This document shows positions 9,748-20,358 of a stretch of 64,000 bases of DNA, piece after piece. The stretch comes from Sialis fuliginosa. Taxonomy: Eukaryota > Arthropoda > Insecta > Megaloptera > Sialidae. The stretch's first letter is position 1. Every line of letters begins with the position of its first letter. Under the pieces are notes generated by a model. That model had not been told where the DNA came from. It was given only the letters and a program-made list of their open reading frames with translations, and did not search any database. The position numbers were made by a program, and so were the translations under genes. The stretch spans positions 35,433,340 through 35,497,339 of the forward strand of contig OY540811.1 of NCBI GenBank assembly GCA_961205875.1, written 5' to 3'.

Positions 9748-10015
9748 TAATATAACACTACATAATTTTATGATACTTTTTACAGTTTTTTATTTTACGT
9801 CATACCTATGGGTATAACATCGTTGATATGTTTTAAATACTATTTTTATATACAGGGTGGGTGAAAAAATATGTAAAATTACTTATATATTTTTTAAATA
9901 TTCATTATTTAAAAAAACGTTTTTGTAAAAGTTGTTTGAGAAATTATTTCCTATGTAATGCTATTCATCAATTGGTGCTATCAGTTACGTTACTATGGCA
10001 TCCAACTCTGTTTTG
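9748..10015. other. Gap with an ACAGGGTGGGTG end-like motif
   Basis: At 9853-9865 TATACAGGGTGGGTG resembles the ends of ACAGGGTG-type insect elements, but no partner was found. The 63-codon frame at 9861-10052 runs into family B and is not a gene. Confidence 0.3.
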
Positions 10016-10095
10016 CTTCCTCGCAATATCGAAGATACGAGAAGCTTTGTGATCGTTTTAGATTGAGACAAAAAAAAATGTTCTCCGATTTCAAC
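10016..10095 (+). mobile_element. Family B 5'-end fragment
   Basis: GCTTCCTCGCAATATCGAAG, then AGCTTTGTGATCGTTTTAG and CTCCGATTTCAA, nearly identical to 8525-8605. It stops where family V begins, so this is either a truncated B or a V insertion. Confidence 0.6.
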
Positions 10096-10200
10096 AATAA
10101 TATCTAATCGTGTTTGTACTTAATTCAACTATATTTTTTTAAATCCTAAACAATAATTCCGTAGTCCACGCGAGCGAAGCCGTGCGGGCCTAGCTAGTTT
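10096..10200. repeat. Family V repeat, copy V1
   Basis: CTAATCGTGTTTGTACTTAA, then ACAATAATTCCGTAGTCC, ACGCGAGCGAAGCC and CTAGCTAGTTTT. The CGCGAGCGAAG end, read inverted, equals the CTTCGCTCGCG head of the repeats at 29135. It also occurs at 25318 and, split by a palindrome, at 14951-15910. A non-autonomous repeat of a type widespread in insects; class not established. Confidence 0.6.
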
Positions 10201-10728
10201 TAAATAAAAACACAAATATACGTGCATTTCATTAATTTGTTTTAACATATTTAAACACTATAATTCGCCACAGTATTTACTAATACAATTTTCAATAGAT
10301 TATAACATAATAATTGAATCGCACAAAATATATCAGTAGATACTATAAACGAAGACAACTTCTTTATCTAGCAAAAGACTTTCAAAATATCTGTCTTTGT
10401 TTGGTACATAGAGATTTAAATATTATAATAATCAAATGGGAGTCTACTAAGTTTGTGATAAGCGAAGATGAATGAAAATTGGTCGACCACTTCTGCATGT
10501 GACTCTACATCCGATCGTGTGATCCTAGAGCTAGGGGCTACCTATTTGTCCAGAGCTTCGTGAATGTATCTTGCCTCGATTGTTCCGAGGCACATCCCTA
10601 TCCTCCCAGCAATTCACGTCTAGAGATAAAATGTGACATGATAAAAACATAATTATAATAACGCCAGGATAAAAAAAAATCATATAAAGAATAAAAATTT
10701 GAGTATGTAGTAACATATTAAGACTATG
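10201..10728. other. Gap, nothing assigned
   Basis: AT-rich, with one moderately GC-rich patch at 10490-10620 (CCAGAGCTTCG, CGAGGCACATCCC). The 61-codon reverse frame across it (10531-10716) has no recognisable motif. No repeat partner found. Confidence 0.35.
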
Positions 10729-11550
10729 TACCGGGTGTTTTTTTTTAAACTTTCCAGCAGATAATTTTCAAAACAACGAATTTTCATAGAAAATGATTCA
10801 TACAAAAGTTACATGGTTCGAGGGGCTCAATACTGACAATATGAAAAGGTTAGGTAAACAATTTTTTGTTGCAGATTCGTAATTTACGAGGAAAAATAAG
10901 CAACTTTTACCTGGAACATTTTTTCTGAAAATTTATCATTTTTTATGATATGGAGCAAAACAAAAAGAAATTTCTGGATATTCAATAATTTTTTACTCGA
11001 AAACTACAAATCTTTAAAAAAAATCACAATAAGAAAAAAATACTTAGATTTAAGCAAGGATTCTCAGAGATTTTTTTTATTCTTTAATATTAACTTTTTA
11101 TGCAACTTTTTAATAAAGTAATTTTTTTTTAAATTTTGAAAAAAAAAAATTAAAAACAAATAAAATAAAAATTTCTGAGAACCATTGCCTAAATCTAAGC
11201 ATTTTTTACCTCTTATGATTATTTTTGAAAATTAATAGTTTTCGAGTAAAAAATTATTGAAAATCCAAAAATGTATTTTTGTTTTGCTCCATATCATAAA
11301 AAATGGGCATTTTCAGAAAATAATGTTTCAGGTAAAAGTTTATTATTTTTCTTCGTAAATTACGTTTAGATTTGAAAAAGAAAAATTGAACCTGAAAACC
11401 CATTATGGTGATCTTTTCAAGGTCAACCCATAATGTCAGTATTGAGCCCCCCTTCGAAACCATGAAACTTTTGTATGAAACATTTTCTTTGAAAATTCGT
11501 TATTTTGAAAATAATCCGCTGGAATGTTTTAAAAAAAAAAACACCCGGTA
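10729..11550. mobile_element. Foldback element with TACCGGGTGTTTTTTTTT ends, 0.82 kb
   Basis: The ends TACCGGGTGTTT and ACACCCGGTA are exact inverse repeats. The arms continue inward for more than 300 bp (AACGAATTTTCATAGAAAATG against CATTTTCTTTGAAAATTCG; ATATGGAGCAAAACAAAAA against TTTTTGTTTTGCTCCATAT; TTTACTCGAAAACT against AGTTTTCGAGTAAA) to a centre near 11140. Frames at 11254-11463 and 11405-11632 lie in the right arm and are not genes. A single copy in the window, superfamily unknown. Confidence 0.85.
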
Positions 11551-11997
11551 TAATAAAAACTATAAGGTTCTATTTAAAAATCATATGAATAACATCATAA
11601 TTCTGACGTATCTAGCAAAAAAATATAAATAGTTAAATTGTGAAAAATAATCAACTGCAAATTTTTTTCTTGAGGTTAATATTTTATTTTATGTTGTATT
11701 TATATTACATTCTAGATATGATAATTAAGTTAGAGTCAATTTGACGTGTTATTGGGCATTGTATATACTATAACAATACCTAATAAACTGATTTAAATAT
11801 AAGATATGAAAAAAGTGCATGCAAGTATCTTATTCTGACAACTGTTACTAATAATTTAAAATACCAATAAACCGTGTGTACATTTTTCTGATATTAAATA
11901 GAATGAATAAATAATAGTCTATAATATCTATTACGAAATACATATTGTTATAAAACAAATATGTAATAAAAATACTTTGCATCCGGCTGCAATGACA
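11551..11997. other. AT-rich gap, nothing assigned
   Basis: No terminal repeats, CpG-containing frames or repeats of other parts of the window were recognised. Confidence 0.35.
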
Positions 11998-12880
11998 TAT
12001 AATCTTCTACAAGAACCCAACTCAAGAAAAAATTAAAAAACAAAATAAATATTTCATAAAAATCAGCGGGCCCACTGGCCCCAATTCACCCCTGGTCTAA
12101 ATTATTAGTGTTTGATATTGGGTCGATAACAATTATAGGTTCTCTAGATATTAAACAAACACTTATTTTGGGCAACATTTCACTAAGAATATCCGGATTA
12201 GGGTGTTTTAAAAAAAAAAAAATTTCGGTCCCGCAGGCCTATGTATTAGCTTTGGATCAAAAGTTAATTGTCCCAAAATTTCAGACTAGATCAAACCTGT
12301 GGTCGGCGCAAACCGAGTCTTTTTCCCATTTGATTAACATGGGAAAAATGACATTTTTACTTACGTGTGAATATCTCGTTGAAAAATTTATTTATTTTAA
12401 TTTCTTACAGCAGCATATCATAGAGAATTAAATTTCTTACAAAAAAGATTCCAAGTGTTCAATTCATAGATACAGTATTTTTAAAGATATATTCGTATAA
12501 ACATTATTATAAAAAGTAAAATCCAATTTTTATGATAATTTTTAAACAAACATTTCTTAAAATTTATTGGATTTATGAATTGAGCACTTAATTCTTTACA
12601 AAATATTTCCCTAAGAAATTTAAAAAAAATAATTCAAAGAGATATTCATGCGTAAGTAAAAAAGTAATTTTTCCTGTTAATCAAATGGGAAAAAGACTCG
12701 GTTTGCGCCGTCCACAGGTTTGATCTATGAGTCTGAAATTTTGGGACAATTAACTTTTGATCCAAAGCTAAAACATAGGCCTGCGGGACCGAAAAAATAA
12801 AAATAAAAAAATATAAAAAAAACCCTAATCCAGAAAGTTTTTTGCTTAAAATAACCTTCCTCGATATGGAAATTATTATT
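11998..12880. mobile_element. Foldback family A, copy A3 (one arm), broken by a younger palindrome
   Basis: It starts inside the family A right arm (ATAATCTTCTACAAGAACCC, GCGGGCCCACTGGCCCC), continues to TAGGTTCTCTAGATATTAAA and CACTAAGAATATCCGG, and resumes after the insertion at 12192-12834 with AGTTTTTTGCTTAAAATAA, then TCCTCGATATGG. Only this arm is kept. The following sequence (TTATTATTTTAGTTTACTTG) matches the palindrome beside A4 at 34492-34975. Confidence 0.7.
12192..12834. mobile_element. Foldback element nested in A3, 0.64 kb
   Basis: The ends TCCGGATTAGGGTGTTTT and AAAACCCTAATCCAGA are inverse repeats. Arms of about 190 bp hold CGGTCCCGCAGGCCTATG, GGATCAAAAGTTAATTGTCC and TTTTTCCCATTTGATTAACA, with inverted partners at 12660-12800. 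The outer TCCGGA coincides with the A3 host sequence at the junction. The 107-codon frame at 12108-12431 runs across the arm and is not a gene. Confidence 0.85.
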
Positions 12881-13679
12881 TTAGTTTACTTGATTTAACA
12901 AATAAAATCAACTATATATTCCTAAATTCAATTTTTAATATTAAATGACGAAAAAAATATTGTTCTAAGAAAAAAAAATATTTTATACAAAAGTTATCCA
13001 GAACATCTTTTACAGTTCCATGAAATAAAAAATATACAATTATATTTGGGTGTCATATTCCTCTTCATATTAAAAAAACCAGAAATATTTTTTATTTCAA
13101 GTTTTTTGATATTATCAATAGTTACAAAAATAAATGCCTGGTCCTATAATAATTATACATCCTGTATATTTTATGATCATAAAACTATATCGTCATATAC
13201 TCGTACATATACTTCTGACGTATAAGACAACTAAAAAAATACAGTTTAATACCTATTTTTTAATTTGCATACGAGTATGAATAATTAGAATAGAAAGCGA
13301 TATGGAACTTATGTAAGGTCTAACGTTAATTATTCCAATGCCAATGTCATATTTAATATTATGATGAAATTCATAAAACGGTAATTCTAGACTTTAATTC
13401 TAACCCGAACCTGAGTTACTAAATTTTTGATCAATGAGTAAAACACGCACCTAATAATTACAAAAAAAAACTTGTTTTATAAACCAGTATGTTTATCTTT
13501 CTTTGAATACAGTTGTGTAGCCAAAATGTCTGGTATTAAGTACAAATATTTCATGATCAAAACAAAAATGAGAATCATTATATTTTATAATAATTATATT
13601 CTTTTGCTTGAATATAAATAGGAAAACAAATAATGTTTTTTACTTTCTTATACTACATATATGTATATTTCATATAGTA
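12881..13679. other. Gap; starts with sequence shared with the palindrome at 34492-34975
   Basis: 12881-12960 matches one arm of the palindrome at 34492-34975 (TTTTAGTTTACTTGAT, ATTGTTCTAAGAAAAAA). The rest to 13679 is AT-rich with nothing assigned; TATACATCCTGTATATTT at 13146 resembles an ACAGG-type end. Confidence 0.35.
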
Positions 13680-14360
13680 AGTATTTTGAAGCCGATATTT
13701 TTTCGAAATCAGGATTTTGATGGAATTATTCATTTTGACCTTCCTCTGAATCCATTCTGACTATTTTCACCATGATGTCTGTCTGTTTGTAGACGCTGTA
13801 ACTCAAATATGACAAATCGTAGAAGAGTGAAATTTAGATTAATTTTTGTCTGGGAAGAAAGCCTCCTATTTTCTATTTTTGAAAACGATCTTTCAACCGG
13901 ATATAGATGTTTACTAGAGTCGATTTTTGAATTTTTCGAATTACTTTGAATTAGAGAAAAATGGTCAGCTTAAAAGTTGTAGGTAATCTATAGGTTATCT
14001 ATAAAAAAAAACATTTTTTTTATTATATTTCAAATATAGTTCATAATAGAAAAGAAACATCTGCCATTAGTGTCATGAGACTTTCTTATACGTATTAAAG
14101 AAATTGAACAATGTACGTGTTTGCCATATAAATACCATGGCTCTTTCTTATATTATATGTATACTGAGAGTGAATTCTAATTCATTATTTAAAAAATATA
14201 AGTATTTCTGGCTAAATCATAAATGTTGGATAAAAATGTATGGGACATAAATTATAGATATTAACATACTCAACAATTTTTATCTAAAATATTTTTTTCT
14301 TAATTCAAAAATAATTCGAAAATTGTGGCTCCCATGGCAGATATATATTTTATATGTTGA
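13680..14360. repeat. Family Y repeat, copy Y2
   Basis: It contains GATGTCTGTCTGTTTGTAG, GCTGTAACTCAAATATGAC, GGATATAGATGTTTACTAG and then units with GTTCATAATAGAAAAGAAAC and GACATAAATTATAGATATTA. The last unit recurs at 4290-4700 and three times in tandem at 40310-40720. The GTCT microsatellite and the physiological-looking GTAACTC block resemble tails of non-autonomous insect repeats. No coding potential. Confidence 0.5.
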
Positions 14361-14559
14361 TAGTTCTAGTAAAAGGTTTTTAGAAAGAGATCTGTATATG
14401 AAATAAAATAAAAACACAAAAAAAAAATTTCAAAGAATATCTACCTATATTAATATTTTAAATTAAAACTTGATTTCATTTTTTCTATATGACAGGCTCA
14501 TTTGCATAAACCACTTTTTTTGATTGATAACATCCTATGTGCGTCTTGTGCGTATTTTA

Positions 14560-14950
14560 TTTTAACCTTTTCCTGCTCGATTTTGCTGATGTTTCTGTCA
14601 TCAAACCTGCTGTGTACTATTTGGTTTCTCGCTAATTACAACCAAACGAGGGAGCCAAGACCTCCTGCCCCCTAAACTGATCACGCCACTTGACAGAATC
14701 TATGTTTAATATCTGAAATGGTGGAAATGCAACCCATCGTATTGTAGATTTCTGGACGTAGGTACTGCTTGAGATGGAGTACAAGGTGCATTTGAACTAT
14801 TGGAGGTACATCTGGTTCAAGATTTCTCTTCTGCTACAGTACGTGTAGATGAGCCATCGAAGATAATTTCTGCAGTAGCCTTTAACTGTTTCCCGCTCAA
14901 ATTATCCACCGTCTTCCGGCTTCGAGTCTTCGTCAGAGGTTTCGTTTGGA
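14560..14950 (-). pseudogene. GC-richer relic, possible decayed transposon gene; hAT-like end at 14692
   Basis: This stretch has clearly higher GC than its surroundings. On the reverse strand short acidic open pieces appear (PDPNETSDEDSKPEDG; LKATAEIIFDGSS), broken by stops; the acidic Ser/Asp-rich piece recalls the N-termini of piggyBac-type transposases, but that is a weak resemblance. At 14692 the reverse strand reads CAAGTGGCGTGATCAG, similar to hAT ends with a GTGGCGTA core. Old transposon debris is likely; family unresolved. Confidence 0.3.
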
Positions 14951-15910
14951 TCTGGCCTTAGTTATTATAACAATAATAACTAATCGTGTTTGTACTTATA
15001 TTTTTGTTATACAGGGTGTCAAACATGTTCTGGAAAAACAAAAAACTACGAGTTCAATATTTTTGAAAAAGCTATCCAACTACACCAAACTCGAAATGGA
15101 AACTCCCTTTTTTTATTGTAGGTTCGGATTTTGCGTCAAAAAATACGTAACTTTTGCCTGAAACATTTTTTTGTATTCGGGGCATAGATGGCGCTGTAAT
15201 GACTGTCCGAAAAGAAAAATTTTCTAATAGAAATTATCAATGAAATATTAATAAAGACGAGGCTTTGAGTAGAAAAGCATTATTGTCAATTGACTGCAAC
15301 TTGAAAAGTCTTTGAGGCAGCCTTATGCTGATAATTTTCATTTTATTACTTTCAGAAGAGTCCTTTCCAATATTTTTTTTATTACCGTACAAATAGTATT
15401 ATTTATTATAACTTATTTTCCGGGCACGATTTATTTACTATCTCAATCTTACTGAAATATCATCGCGTATGTTAAACTTTCGGAGTGGGAAAGGGTATCT
15501 TTATTAATAATTATGCTTTTCTACTCAAAGCTTCGTCTTTTTTAATATTTCATTGATAATTTCTATTACAAAATTTTTCTTTTCGGACTATCTGCTCCGA
15601 ATAAAAAAAATGTTTCAGATAAAAGTTTGACGCAAAATCCGAATCTGCAATAAAAAATGGGAGTTTCCTGTGGGTGGGGGTGAGAAGTCGAATTTGGTGT
15701 AGTTGAATAACTTTTTTTTAAATATTTAACACGTATTTTTTTTGTTTTTCGATGCTGTATATACCATTCGAAATATTCGACCGTCCCGGAACATTTTTGA
15801 CACCCTGTATAACAAAAATATAAGTAGAAACACAATTAGTTATGTGTACCTATGTCCTAAACAATAATTCCGTAACCCATACGAGCGAAGCCACGGGTAC
15901 AGCTTGTTAT
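14951..15910. repeat. Family V repeat, copy V2, split by a palindrome
   Basis: AATAATAACTAATCGTGTTTG at 14970-14990 and CCTAAACAATAATTCCGTAA, then CATACGAGCGAAGCC at 15855-15890 are the two halves of one V repeat (compare 10096-10200 and 25318-25438). The foldback element at 15009-15810 lies between them. Confidence 0.6.
15009..15810. mobile_element. Foldback element with ATACAGGGTGTCAAA ends, 0.80 kb
   Basis: Ends ATACAGGGTGTCAAACATG and, inverted, ATACAGGGTGTCAAAAATG. Long arms (GTAGTTGGATAG, TTCGGATTTTGCGTCAAA, GAAATTATCAATGAAATATT) mirror across a centre near 15410. The inverted symmetry continues outside the ACAGGGTG ends: the left flank CTTATATTTTTGTTAT and TAATCGTGTTTGTA reappear inverted on the right, so the palindrome extends to about 14982-15840. 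Frames at 14946-15161 (+) and 15566-15835 (-) share words only because the arms are mirror copies. Confidence 0.85.
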
Positions 15911-16098
15911 AAATAAAAACCGTTATAAAACATAATCACCCATTAATTAATAAGAAATAATTATTTCACATGTGTGTACTATAATTTGCAATACTGATAA
16001 CCAATAATTAAAATTAAGTTTATATTTTTCTGTTTGTGTAAACTAGATAACGGGGTATCCAAATCCTTCCAAATAAAATTCAAATTAAAATTTCAAAT
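15911..16098. other. Short gap, nothing assigned
   Basis: AT-rich spacer between V2 and the element at 16099. No signals recognised. Confidence 0.3.
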
Positions 16099-17585
16099 TA
16101 GAGTAATCCGGAAATTTTTGATGTACCTCTTTTTAGTTAATTGAAAAGATTATTCAAAAAAATAATAAAAGAATTGAACAAATTGTTTTTTTTTATTGCT
16201 CAATTTTAAAATATTCAATATTAACAGTCGTAAAAATCAGCTCGCATTTAAAAAACGACGTGATTGGTTGAAGCGTTTGTGACGTCATTAGCCGTGTTCT
16301 GTTCAGTTGTCAATGTTGTTTGTATACAAAGTGCGTCAACGCGCGAGTTTTAAAATCTAGAAAAATAATAAAAATGAGCCGAAATTCTCAAATTAATTTC
16401 GTGTAAGTGAAGTCGGACAATCTTGCGATTGTTGACGTTCAAATGGTGTCGAGTTATTTTGTTGGCAACCATTGTTTCAACGTCGCTGAGTCGCGAGGTG
16501 TCAAAGCGTAAAGGTAAACAATAGTGATTAAATATGTGTAAATAAATAATATGCAAATAATAAATAATCACATAATAATAGAAACATAAATGATGATAAT
16601 AAAGTAGAGAAATGAACAATGAAAAATATATAACCGTGAATACAAATACATCATAAATATATGTATAGGTAATTCATAATTGTCACATTAATTCGGATTA
16701 ATTTTCATTAAAATAATGAAATACCTACTTAACTTTTAACTTTTTCCTTATGTTTCTTTTTGGCACAGGAAGTTTTGTGAGTTGAATTATTACAACAAGG
16801 CACGAAACAATATTTATAACTTATTATTTTTCGTTGACTGACATTTCAACACTAACTAATGACGTCATGCAACATAGCGCGCTGATCGGGCATTTGAAAA
16901 GTACTTTTTTTAAGATTTAACAATGGGGCCGGGATAAGCTTTTGGGGTATGAATAAATTTTCTACAATGAGTACGTTTACACAGCGCTTTTATTCCGGTT
17001 TAACTATAACCAATGTAATAAAACCGGGTGTAAAAGTCCGTGTAAACGGCACTTTACACCCGACATAACTAATCGGGTTTAGTTATGCTATTCCTTTTGA
17101 TCTACGGGAATAGCATAAGTAAACCGGAATAGAGCAGGAATAAAAATGCGTGTAAACTGCATGGACATAGTTATACCTATTTAGCTAACCTCAAAAAATA
17201 TAAGTATCTACGGAGTATATGGATTTCATCGTAATGCACTTCGCATTAACATTTGAAAAGGCGTTGTCAGTTAAAATATGGTTAAAACACCTGAGACGAA
17301 GAGATGGAAAACAAAAGAAACGTGATTCGTGGGACATAAAAGAGACGAAATATTTTTGAGATTTCTTGTTGGTACACCATCGAACTTATAGCGTATTTCA
17401 AATTGGAATTATAATTCCAGCTGACGTCACTTATTCTCGTATGTGTAAACAGCACCACTTGAAACGGTTTAACTACATCGGTTATAATAAAACTGGAATA
17501 AATTGTAAACGTACTCAATGTTTTTTTACCTCTAGATTACATTAAACAGGTTTTTAGGGGTTTTCTTTTTTGCCGGATTACTCTA
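16099..17585. mobile_element. Terminal-repeat element I (TAGAGTAATCCGG ends), 1.5 kb including a nested element
   Basis: A perfect 13-bp inverted pair, TAGAGTAATCCGG at 16099 and its complement ending at 17585. Weaker inner symmetry links 16220-16320 (GACGTCATTAGCCGTG) with 16840-16920 (CTAATGACGTCATG). TAGAG fits the hAT YARNG rule, but no 8-bp target duplication is visible. The first 700 bp contain GC-richer segments with GACGTCA motifs and a GTGCGTCAACGCGCGAG block. The 89-codon reverse frame at 16350-16619 has no known motif. Element H (16979-17516) sits near its right end. Confidence 0.55.
16979..17516. mobile_element. MITE H with GAGTACGTTTACA ends, AAT target duplication, nested in I
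   Basis: GAGTACGTTTACACAG at the left and, inverted, GAGTACGTTTACAATTT at the right; AAT flanks both sides (16976-16978 and 17517-17519). Inverted pairs such as GGTTTAACTATAACC against GGTTATAATAAAACTGG continue inward. GTAAAC-rich ends and a 3-bp A/T duplication resemble PIF/Harbinger MITEs, and the ends recall element G at 45915. Several GTGTAAAC copies lie inside. The 78-codon reverse frame at 17282-17518 is open but unrecognised. Confidence 0.65.
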
Positions 17586-18360
17586 TTAAATCATTCAAAT
17601 TAGCATCCATTATTATTATTATTTTAATAACATATCATTAAAGTTATCAGTGCCAAAGTTTTATCAGTTCAATGTTAAGAAATCAAGTGTTTTTTTCTAA
17701 TCGCAATTTTATATAATAAAACAAGTAGCTAGAATTGCAATTTGTTAATAGAACACATTTGTATAAGTGCTGGGTATTGATGAGTGTTAATTTTTCTGTC
17801 AGTGTTAAGTTGTTGTGATCAAAATGTTAATGAACAGAAAATGTTTTAAATATGTGCATTATATGTGTGTTACATATAGTGGTATGTAAAATAATTAATT
17901 ATATGGATACAAAAAATTATATGAGTTGTTCGGAAGCATGATCAGCTAACTTCTTAATTTATATATCTGCATACTAATAAATAGATTAGTATCATGTAAA
18001 TAACATTGTATTAGTAGATAAATGATAATAAGAAAATTGATGAACGGTTCATTTATATTTATACATTAACTAAAATATTTCATTTGTTTTATGATTTTCT
18101 GCGCTAAATATCTATGTATATACAGAGTGATTTTTATTTATACTGATTAGTAAACAACTTTCAAAATATTCGCGATTTGAAGGGGTGATTGACTTTATTT
18201 CTAATAAGGGTGGAAGTATATTTTTTTTCCTCGTGGAGTTAAATATATTATGTGTATAAGTACATGATTCGAACATAAAATAATTTTGCTTCGACGCAGT
18301 TTTCGATTTGGGGTTGGGGCGCAAAGCCCCTAATTAATAATATTATTAAACTAGACAATA
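17586..18360. other. AT-rich gap, nothing assigned
   Basis: No terminal repeats found. TATATACAGAGTGATTTTT at 18118 resembles an ACAGGGTGATTT-type end (compare family A) without a visible partner. The 70-codon reverse frame at 18112-18324 has no known motif. Confidence 0.35.
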
Positions 18361-18393
18361 ACTGTGCATTTACTTGGCAGATGTTTTTAAAAA
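18361..18393 (+). mobile_element. Family B 3'-terminus remnant
   Basis: TGTGCATTTACTTGGCAGAT, then GTTTTT, identical to the 3' terminus of family B. Nothing upstream matches, so only the last 30 or so bases remain. Confidence 0.5.
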
Positions 18394-18762
18394 TAGTTCA
18401 GTTTAAACAAATTTAAAAACAACTAGACGTGTTAATTTTTGTACAAATATTCAAATGTTATATTTTACCACGATGTATGTTTACTTTATAATAATATGTC
18501 TGGATACAAACGAGTATATTACATTCTCGTTTTAATATCTTTTTAGTATATATATATTTATGTCAATATTGGTACAATAAAATTTGTTTAAAAGTGATAA
18601 AAATAAATGACACGACACCAGTAATGGCAATTTTTAAATTAAATGTACTGAATTAGAAATATGTGTTGATATTTGATTATAACTTGCATGTAAAACGACA
18701 CAAATTCACAAATCCCAAATTATTTAAAATGTATCTCGTTGATGATAACATTGACTTTGTTA
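18394..18762. other. AT-rich gap, nothing assigned
   Basis: At 18640-18730 short words (AATGTACTGAATTAGAAAT) match the end region of MITE family C, so this may be a decayed C fragment adjoining copy C1. Confidence 0.35.
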
Positions 18763-19324
18763 TAGGTACCTGTTATGGCCGCTATAAGAGCAAGTTTTCG
18801 TTTTTTTTGGATTAATGGGCTTGTTTTTTGCAATTCTCATGAACTCATGTTACTAATAAAACAAGTAACTCTGTATTAAACAATTTAATTACCAAAGTCA
18901 CCAAATTTAGTTTCTTTTTTAAATTATAGCCTTTTATTTTATTCATATTTTTTTCTCCAGTAACGACAAAGGTAAAACCAGTAATGAGCACGCAATGATG
19001 GACACTTGTTAATGATTACAAAATGATAAGTACTACGACACAAAGATATAAAAGAAAGAAACGTCAAATTTGAAACAATGTAAAGCAGTTACTATGATAA
19101 TATAATAATTAATAAATAAATTATACTAATAATTAGTTTAAATGTCCACCATTTTGACACCTATTGTCCGATTGTCATCAAATTACGCTGTAAGACAGTT
19201 AAATGTATATGCCATTAATATTCAGAAATGGTAGTTATCAAATATCAATATTTCTAATTAAATACATTTAATTAAAAATTTGCCATTTCTGGGGTCCTAG
19301 CCAAGACTGGTGCCACTACCTTAT
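18763..19324 (+). mobile_element. MITE family C, copy C1 (about 560 bp)
   Basis: The left end GTACCTGTTATGGCCGCTAT, then AAGAGCAAG, is a slightly shortened form of the consensus AGGTAAAGGCACCAGTTATG; the right end reads CTGGTGCCACTACCTTATAT. Internal landmarks: TCATGAACTCATGTTACTAA, TTTTTCTCCAGTAA, AATGATAAGTACTACGACAC and TGGTAGTTATCAAATATCAA. Six copies occur (18763, 23355, 26286, 52615, 57060, 58817). AT-rich, without a transposase; the ATAAGGTA...TACCTTAT outer ends suggest a TA-type target. Confidence 0.75.
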
Positions 19325-20102
19325 ATGCTTATTAAATTAAATAGGTTATAATCCGCAAAATGTATTGACATTGCATTATCTCACATTTGTTTATAACAAA
19401 ACGTCTCTTTCCTTTGAGTTCTTTTTCAACTTTGACATTTTTAATTAGTTGAAAAATATTTAAAAGATAATTGTTGTCATCCAAAATATATTAACAAAAC
19501 ATCGTATGATTTTATAAATTTGTCATCTATAATTAAATGAATGTTTTTTAACTTTTGTTATTGTTATATAATTTATTCTGTACTATGTATGTAGGTGTCA
19601 CGGATTTTTCTTTTAAGCATAAAATTATATTTTTACTATATTTATAAAACATTAATGAAGACTTGACGTCCTTATGACATTATTTTGTAATGATTGGGTT
19701 ATTATATTCTGATAATTAATATAAAATCATTAGTTATTAAAAACAAATAATACAAAATTAAGGTAATTGAAAAAAATATGTAAGAATATGAAATAATTAA
19801 TTTGGTTAATTAATTTCCATTTTGCGCTTCTCTGTTTTTGCGTCGTGTGTTTGTATCCATCTATTGTAACTGCCCTGTGAAAATTGACCAAAATATTTTT
19901 TCGACTGGAAATTAAGTACTTATTATTATTTACAGTAAATGAGTCAATTTTTCACAGAAACATCTGGACCGGGATTTCTCCTTAAATCGTTTTTGAAAAC
20001 ATCAAATACCAACCTATTTAATGGTGTTGAAGTATTATTTTTTTGATATTCAATAGAATTTAATTATAATTTCAATATTTTACATTAATTCTGTTGTAGG
20101 AA
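19325..20102. other. AT-rich gap, nothing assigned
   Basis: No repeat ends or CpG-rich open stretches were recognised. 19800-19880 is slightly GC-richer but has stops in all frames. Confidence 0.35.
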
Positions 20103-20358
20103 TATATCTTGTTCTGGTATGTGGGGGTTAAGAATATTAACCCTCTTTCCGTTACAGTTGTAGGTATTAATCTTAATGTTTTTGGTCTTAATACATATAC
20201 GCACAAATATATGATATTTCATAAAGTTTCTATATCTTGTTCTGGTACACACTAATGTGGGGGTTAAGAATATTAACCCTCTTTCCGTTACAGTTGTAGG
20301 TATTAATCTGAATGTTTTTGGTCTTAATATACGCACAAATATATGAAATTTCATAAAG
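20103..20358. repeat. Two-copy tandem duplication, 128-bp period
   Basis: TATATCTTGTTCTGGTA starts at 20103 and again at 20231. Both units contain GTGGGGGTTAAGAATATTAA, CCCTCTTTCCGTTACAGTTG, GTTTTTGGTCTTAAT and TTTCATAAAGTTTCTATA, differing by a few bases and small indels. This explains the repeated peptide in the reverse frame at 20085-20369, which is not a gene. High similarity suggests a recent duplication. Confidence 0.9.

Noticed and set aside
16350-16619. GC-richer part with GACGTCA motifs considered as a host promoter
   Set aside because: It lies inside the TAGAGTAATCCGG-ended element and the GACGTCA blocks are part of its inner inverted symmetry.
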